Below, in pieces: positions 57,408 through 64,000 of a DNA stretch of 64,000 bases. The translations under genes and the position numbers were made by a program. The notes under the pieces are model-generated. The model was not told the origin of the DNA and did not search any database. It saw only the letters and a list, made by a program, of their open reading frames with translations. Position 1 is the first letter of the stretch. The number at the start of each line of letters is the position of its first letter. The DNA is from Ipomoea triloba (taxonomy: Eukaryota > Streptophyta > Magnoliopsida > Solanales > Convolvulaceae): assembly GCF_003576645.1 (NCBI RefSeq), contig NC_044919.1:25146476-25210475 (forward strand). The letters are read 5' to 3'.

Positions 57408-60324
57408 TTAATACTCACTCTCAAGCATATGGTAAACTAGTAACGTGTAGCTTGTTTTAAGAAAAGAAAATATATGACCAAGCAGGGCTTTAGGAAAAAT
57501 GTCAGCAAGTAATTGATCTTTAGTTGAAATAAAATTAACTTGGATTTCTCCAGAAGCAACTTTGTTTCTAACAAAATGATAATCAATCTCCAAATGTTTG
57601 GTGCGGGCATGAAAGATTGGATTTGCACACATATATGTAGCACCAAGATTATCACACTATAACTTGGGAACAAGAATGTTTGGAACCTTAACCTCACGCA
57701 GCAATGATAAATCCAGATTACCTTAGCGAAGACATCAGCTAGAGCTTTGTATTCAGTCTCAGACTCTCAGTGGAAGATCTAACCACAGTTCTTTGTTTCT
57801 TACAAACCCAAGACACAATATTGGACTTAAGAAACACAACATACCCACTAGTTGACTTACGGTCTTTAGGACATCCAACCCAGTCAAAATTAGAAAAAGC
57901 ATGTAGATCAGTGATACTGACTTTCTTATACGTAGACCATAAGTTGTAGTTCCCTTAACATATCTTAGTACACGTTTCAATTGAGCCCAATGTGAAACTG
58001 TAGGAGCATGCATGTGTTGACAAAGCTGATTTGCTACAAAGGACAGATCAGACCGCGTAACTATTGGGTATTACAACGCCCTAGCCAAGTTCTTGTACAA
58101 CGTAGGATCATCATATAAATATGCACTTTGAGCAATAGACTTTGAAACAGGAATGTTACGACTAGAGGTTTACAATCCGTCATACCAGCACGTTTTAAAA
58201 TATTTGTCATGTATCTTTGCTGAGAAAACAATATACCATCATCACATTTAACTGTTTCAATCCCAAGAAAAAAAAACCAGGTTCACCAAGATCCCTAATC
58301 TTAAATGTTAGACAATTTAGATAATACAACATTCACTAGATCCTCGCTAATTGCTTCCCATCAAAAGTATATCATCAACATAAACTAATAAATATACAAA
58401 GGCAGAATCCTGAGAATAATAAAACAATGATACATCTATCTTTGATTCTTTAAACCCAACTGATAGGAGAAACGTATGCAAACGATTAAACTAATCTCTA
58501 GGATCATATTTTAGGCTATACAAATTAAAGAACGTTTCAGGAGGCTAACATGATTAGGAAACTGTGAATCAACATATCCAAGGGGCTAGCGCATATAGAC
58601 AGTTTCAGTTAAATTACCATTTAGAAAGGCATTATGAACATCAAGCTGTCTAATGACCCATCCAAATGAAAGAGCTAGAGATAGAAGTAACCTGACAATA
58701 CCACTAGGTTGAATGTATCAAAGAAGTCTTACCTAAGAACTTGATTAAATCCTTTTGCAACTAATCAAGTCGTGTGCCTTTCAATTGAACCATCAACCTT
58801 CCATTTTGTTCAAAAGACACACTTGCAACCAATCACATTCATATATGAACAAGGAGAAACTAGGCACCATGTCTGATTTTGCAGTAATGCATTGAATTCT
58901 TGATCCATTGCATCACGTCATTCAGGATACATAACCGCTTGTGTATAACAAGTGGGCTCGGTAGGACAAACCTGCGCAGTTAAAATAGTAGGAGGAGCGT
59001 GAAACTAACTCCTAGTAGTTATGCCATGAGTCTTCATTGTTGGTCTTAAGGCACGACCATGAGTAGCGGTCACCATGGGAATGGATTAAATTGGTGACAC
59101 TGGAGGTGAAGAACCCGTGGCTATTACAGTTGGTGTGGCACAACACGGTTACAAGATGGATTTAGCCCATAGAGGAGGCTGTGGAACTGAAGGGGCCTGC
59201 AAAACAATCTTAGAAGCAAAGCGGAAAACTGTCTCATCAAACCTCACATGCCTGCATACAAATATCTTATTAGTTTGTAAGTCCATGCACCTATACCCCC
59301 CGAGAAGAGTCAAGATAACCTAAGAAGACACAAGGAGAGGATTTGTATGACATTTTTTTACGATTGTATGGTCTTAAGTGAGGATAACATAGATAATCAA
59401 AGACTCGAAAAAAAGAGTAGGAAGGAGTAGACTTGTGTAACATAAGATGATGACTATAATTTTTCAAGACACTTGAAGGCATTCTATTTATGAGATAAAC
59501 AACAATTTCAAAAGCAAAATCTCAAATATAAGACGGAATAGAAACATGAATTATAATAGTTAACCTAGTTTCTACGATATGTCTATGTCTCCTTTCAACA
59601 CACCCATTTTGCTTATAAGTATACACACAGGACTGCCTATGATTAATGTCAAGGGTTAGAAATAGGGAATGTAACTTTTTGTATTCAATTCCTAGATCAA
59701 ATTGTATGGATTTTATCTTACAATTGAATGAACTCTCAACCATAGCACGAAACTAATCAAAAATGGCATAGAGATCGGATTTTAATTTCATAGGAAAATA
59801 CCAAGTGTAACGAGAGTAATCATCCACAAAGATAATAAAATAATGATAACCACTAGAAGAAAGCAAAGGAGCAAGACCCCAAATATCAATATAGATTAAA
59901 TCAAGAACTCTCGAACTAGAAGACACGCGGTAAAGAAAAATGCACAGATTTTCCTAATTGACACGCGGAACACAAACTAGAAGTACAATGAATAGTAAGA
60001 CTAACCCACTAACCGAACAAGACTGAAGGACGTACGACCAAGAACACGCTGATGTAGATGACCTAAACGATCGTACCACACTAAAGTAGAAGCGCGAGCA
60101 GAGAGAAACGCAGATGGTGACGAACGTGGAACATGCAACGATGAGTATAATCCACTAGAACTATAGCCTTTGAGCAGGACAACCTTGGTGGTAATATCCT
60201 TCACAAAAAAAAAAGTTTGGTGAAACTCAAAGAATACCTTATTGTCTGAAGAAAAACGTTGAACAGATAATAAAGATGTAGACAGATTGGGAACATGTAG
60301 AATATTAGATAACTTAAATGACAA
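57408..60324 (-). pseudogene. Ty1-copia polyprotein, downstream element
   Basis: On the minus strand, in order: gag-pre-integrase zinc region (60324-60001, SFKLSNILHVPNLSTSLLS, WYDRLGHLHQ); integrase with YIDIWG (about 59890) as first Asp, IQFDLG as second, and QNGCVERRHRHIVE around the third acidic residue (59743-59522); integrase end (59482-59291, SSPCVFLGY); reverse transcriptase with LLVYVDDILLMG (about 58360-58400); RVLRYVKGTTTYGLRI (58013-57900); RNase H with ARTKHLEIDYHFVR and KDQLLADIFPK, stop at 57408. Many stops and frameshifts. It lacks gag and protease and joins another copia at about 60325. Confidence 0.9.
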
Positions 60325-60429
60325 GTACCTTTAAAATATCGCGACAAATGCTTCGTAGCCTGCTAGTGAACCACACTATGGGGATGCATAAATTTAGACA
60401 GACGGTTAACAATATACGCAACATATGGA

Positions 60430-60560
60430 TGCGTGATGGTGGTAACACAACATCCTTACTCATATGAGTCGAACCTTCCTAAACCGAGTGGCATCCAAAA
60501 CTTCAACACAATTAGCTGGTGGTAACACAACATCCTTACTCATATGAGTCGAAACCGACT
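60430..60560 (-). repeat. Short duplication in the copia RT
   Basis: TGGTGGTAACACAACATCC and CTTACTCATATGAGTCGAA occur at about 60439-60473 and again at 60518-60554. Confidence 0.85.
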
Positions 60561-61059
60561 TAGCACCATCCATATTAAACCAAGAAAGAATATCTGAAAG
60601 ATATTGACTTTGAGAGAGAAACAACCCAAATTTCACATTCATTAATTCAACACCCAAAAAGTAATGAACTGTGCCCAAGTCTTTTAGTGAGAACCGAGAG
60701 GCTAAGGACGAAACAAATGAGTCCAAAAAGACATTATTATTTCCTGTGAGTATAATATCATCAACATAAACGAGAAAGTAAATAACAATACCATTAGCAT
60801 CATATATAAAAAGAGAGGCATTTGCTAATGACTTGCGAAAACCAATACTAAACAAATAATCGGAGAGCTCCAAACACCAAGCACGTAGAGCTTGTTTTAG
60901 GCCATAAATAGCTTTTTTCAACTTGCAAATATACCTGCTGTGATTTGGATCAAGATAACCCATTGGATGCCCCATGTAAACTTCCTCACATAATCTACCA
61001 TGAAGACAGGCATTATCGATATCAAGTTGGCGCAACACTTAGTGACGAATAATCACACA

Positions 61060-61350
61060 CCAGGGCTCCTACAGGAATTCCTTAGCCACCAAACGAGCTT
61101 TATACCTATCAACCACACCGTTTGGCTTCTACTTAACTTGGAAGACCCATTTACAACCAATGCGGAAATGGTTATCACATGCAACACAAGTTTGATCACT
61201 AGGTCGAATATTTCAAAATAATCACGCCCTGGCGATTGCAAGAACCTCTTAGCCACCAAACGAGCTTTATACCTATCAACCACACCGTTTGGCTTCCGCT
61301 TAACCTGGAAGACCTATTTGCAACCAATGGGGAAATGGTTATCACGCGAT
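61060..61350 (-). repeat. 165-bp tandem duplication in the copia RT start
   Basis: TTAGCCACCAAACGAGCTTT, ATCAACCACACCGTTTGGCTT and GAAATGGTTATCAC occur near 61081-61175 and again near 61248-61344, with several differences. Confidence 0.85.
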
Positions 61351-63224
61351 ACAAGCTCCCAAGTATTATTCCGAATTAGAGCACTGTATTCATCATTTAT
61401 AGCGTGCCGCCATAATGGGTCACTAAGAGCTTGGGTAACCGTAGACGGCTCAACAGAAGGAGGTAAGGGATGAATGGTGGAGTAATTGACAAACTTGTTG
61501 TTATAGTAATTGGGAATTAGCTATCGAGTCCAAACCAAACGAGACACTCCTGCAATTCATGCGATGGCACAATAGAGATTGGGCGAGAACATTCTTGGGA
61601 AGGAATAGTAGGACTTGAAATGGGTGAAGTAGTATGAGACTGCGAGCTTGATAGAGTTGTTGGTGGCGGTGAAGGCAAAAGACCCTAAGGAGAAGACGCA
61701 TGAGTAGAATGAGAAAACAAACCCACTGAAAACGCTAAGGGTGTGTCAGTGTCATGCTGAAGAGCTTGTCATAGTGGGTGTTAGAACAACAGGATGTAAC
61801 AACACTGGTGGACTCAAAATGATAGGAGCCTAGTCTTTCCTTGACACGATATGACCTGAAGAACTAGTAGCAACAAGATGGGAATATGAAAAAACATTAT
61901 CGACAAACTTAACATGTCGGGAAAGATATACATGGTTAGTCAACGGGTCAAGACACTTAAAGCCGACTAAGTTGTAGAGTACCCAAAAAAATAAAAGACA
62001 CGGACCGAGATTGTAGTTTCATCTTCATATATAGCCTGAGCCACGGAAAGCACAAATAACTGAAAGGTTTTATTTTTCGGTACTTTGGAGGAAACTGAAA
62101 TATTACCTAGAATGGCGATTGATTGGCTAGGACGGGTGTAGGCAGCCGATTGATCAGATAGACTTTACATTGGAAAGCATATGACTAGAATGTTAAAGGT
62201 AAATTTGAGTGATGAAGCAACGAGAAACCCGTTTCCACACTATAGCAATGATGCCTTTCAACTGTACCATTGTGTTCAAGAATGTGAGGAGGAGTTGTAA
62301 AGTGAGAAATACCATGCAGATTAAATAACAGAATAAGTTTTTTGAACTCTCCACATTGTCAGAAAATATGGAAACAATCTTATGACCAAAAAGCATTTCC
62401 ACTAATCTTTTATATTGAGTTAAAATAACAAAGATATCTTATTTTTTTTCTTAGAGGCCAAGGGTACCACCATATGTATTTTGTGTATAAATCTACAAAA
62501 ATAACATAATATAGGTATCCATCAGCAGATTTTTGAGTAGTTATCCATACATCTATATAAATAAGCTGGAGAGGTTTTGTACTGACCATAGATCATTAAA
62601 AAAATGGAAGCTTGTAACTCTTATTAGCTAGTGTTACACGAAGTACAAGAAAAATAATTAAAAGCAAGGGAATCAAACAGAATACTAAGACAATTGAGAA
62701 TATACCTTAGAATTCTATTTAACAGGTGCACAAAGCAATGATGTCAATCTAGAAGAGATGTGGAAACTACAACATTTAATTGTGGCTGCTTAGACATAGA
62801 TGCACAATAAACATTATTATTTTTCCCCCTTGAGTTATGGCACCCCCTTCACGAGATCCTTCACAAAGAAACAAAAAGGAAATAATCCAACCGAAAATTT
62901 GTTTGTTTCACAAAGCTGAGAAACAAAAACAATATTTTATTTGTAATTTAGGGACACAAATTACTCCAGCTAATAAAAGGTCACGATCATTAATAGGAAC
63001 AGTAGTATGACCAGTATGAGAAATGTTAAGGATTTTACCATCATCAAAGAAGATTTCATCTAAACTATCGTAATCTAAAAAATTTTGTAGGGACGCTAGA
63101 TTTGATGTAGCATGACGAGAGCCGCCACTATCAAATAACCATTGAGTAGTATCAATTGGTGCTGTTGTGGTGGTGGAATTAATAGTAGGAGTCTGAGTAG
63201 TATTAAAGCCTGAATGTTATCTAG

Positions 63225-63394
63225 TAGGGGTGGGAATAGGTCAGGCCCCTACATAGGAGCCTACGGCCTGGCCTACTTAGGGTCTAGCCTGGCCTAGCCT
63301 ATTTAGTAAAAAGGCCAGGCCTAGGCCTAATTAGAAGCCTAGCCTACGAGCCCGCAGGCCTAGCCTATTTATATATAAATAAATAAATAAATAA

Positions 63395-63434
<40 letters not shown>

Positions 63435-64000
63435 TGTATACATAACCTACAACCCTAATTCCCAATACCCAAATCCCAAATACTACTTACTAATTAGTAA
63501 ACAGTGCTAGATATTACTAGTTACTATTGCTATGATGCTAATACAAATTGCTAATAAGTAGTGTTACTAATTACTAGTAATAATTCTGCTAGTCGTTTAG
63601 TGTTTACAGTTTACTAGCAATTAGTAAAATAGTAATACTAATGTAATATGAGCCTACTAGCAATTGATTGCAGGATTTATAGATTTGTAGTAATACTAGT
63701 AATTAATAAACAATGTATTGTTGAATTTTGTATTACGAACTTTTACTTATTAAACTTGTGGTGTTGGATATTGTATTATGAAATATGAACTTATGATTTT
63801 GTCATTCATTATAAAATATGAACTTAAGTATTTTTTTAATAAATTTTTTACAGGTATACTTCAAAACGCTTAAAAATGTAGGCCTTAAATATGTTCGAAG
63901 CCTATTCAGGATTTATTTTGAAGCCTTTTTAAAGGCCTATATATTAAATAGGCTTTTAAAAAGGCTTTAGGCCAGGCCAGGCCAACTGTAGGCTCAGGCT
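63225..64000. mobile_element. hAT-like element, cut by window edge
   Basis: Starts TAGGGGTGGGAATAGG, the usual terminus of a plant hAT-type repeat, followed by many GGCCTGGCC/GGCCTA words. Similar GGCCAGGCCAGGCC words return at the window end in an inverted setting, so the right terminus is probably just outside. It interrupts the copia protease upstream region. A TA microsatellite is at about 63398-63432. No transposase seen. Confidence 0.6.

Larger units (their letters stand above)
60325..63224 (-). pseudogene. Ty1-copia polyprotein, upstream element, cut at RNase H
   Basis: On the minus strand: protease WLFDSGGSRH (about 63150-63110) and following pre-integrase text; integrase fragment with HILEHNGTVERHH read across frames (62402-62193); a linker; then reverse transcriptase with VYMGHPMGY, LKKAIYGLKQALRAW and LVYVDDIILTGN (61038-60460). 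The RNase H start (VAYIVNRLSKFMHP, RYFKGT) breaks off near 60330, where the downstream element's pre-integrase begins. A 165-bp duplication (61060-61350) and an 85-bp duplication (60430-60560) disrupt the frame. Confidence 0.88.

Overview
The window looks like nuclear DNA of a flowering plant, most likely a eudicot. It is AT-rich, has two intron-containing housekeeping genes, and is otherwise filled with plant-type transposable elements: L1 LINE, Ty1-copia, Ty3-gypsy, MULE, Helitron, CACTA end, hAT-like, Tourist and Stowaway MITEs, and tRNA-derived SINEs. I could not identify the species. There are no bacterial-style operons, rRNA genes, CRISPR arrays or convincing tRNA genes.

Two genes look functional. 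The first (15317-17439, + strand) is a three-exon 3-ketodihydrosphingosine reductase (KDSR/TSC10 family), which makes sphinganine at the ER. The second (21621-25784, - strand) is a six-exon RNA 3'-phosphate cyclase-like protein (RCL1), a nucleolar factor for 18S rRNA maturation. Their exons join in frame to 325 and 379 residues. RCL1 introns carry a SINE, a Tourist MITE and a LINE RNase H scrap. RCL1 exons 1-2 and part of intron 2 appear twice (24438-26150 and 26152-27864) with a single N at the junction, which is most simply an assembly error.

Layout: 1-2.9 kb, decayed L1 LINE (-). 3.0-8.6 kb, Mutator-like element with 171-bp terminal inverted repeats, a 9-bp target duplication, a transposase gene broken by stops, and an intact two-exon GRF zinc-finger/membrane gene on the other strand. 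9.7-13.5 kb, unclassified LTR-like repeats. 13.5-15.2 kb, probable solo LTR. 15.3-17.4 kb, KDSR. 18.0-20.1 kb, non-autonomous Helitron. 20.3-21.3 kb, small MULE. 21.6-25.8 kb, RCL1. 27.7-29.8 kb, two head-to-tail small MULEs, the first inflated by eleven 118-bp repeats. 30.3-31.4 kb, Helitron with a helicase remnant. 32.3-37.6 kb, gag-only copia element inside a 149-bp target duplication, within a region that ends at a CACTA terminus at 38466. 38.6-39.1 kb, gypsy RT remnant. 40.7-42.3 kb, another Helitron. 44.4-45.5 kb, hAT-like MITE cutting a second Helitron end. 47.3-49.1 kb, nested MITEs and a LINE scrap. 49.4-51.3 kb, LTR-like DNA. 51.6-55.2 kb, young non-coding LTR element with intact target duplication and tandem arrays. 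57.4-63.2 kb, two copia polyproteins fused head-to-tail. 63.2 kb to the end, a hAT-like element.

The genes do not form a pathway together. The window is best read as two conserved genes stranded in nested, mostly dead transposons. The points most worth pursuing are the intact GRF gene in a dead MULE, the 149-bp target duplication, the minisatellite-bearing MULE family and the suspect RCL1 duplication.
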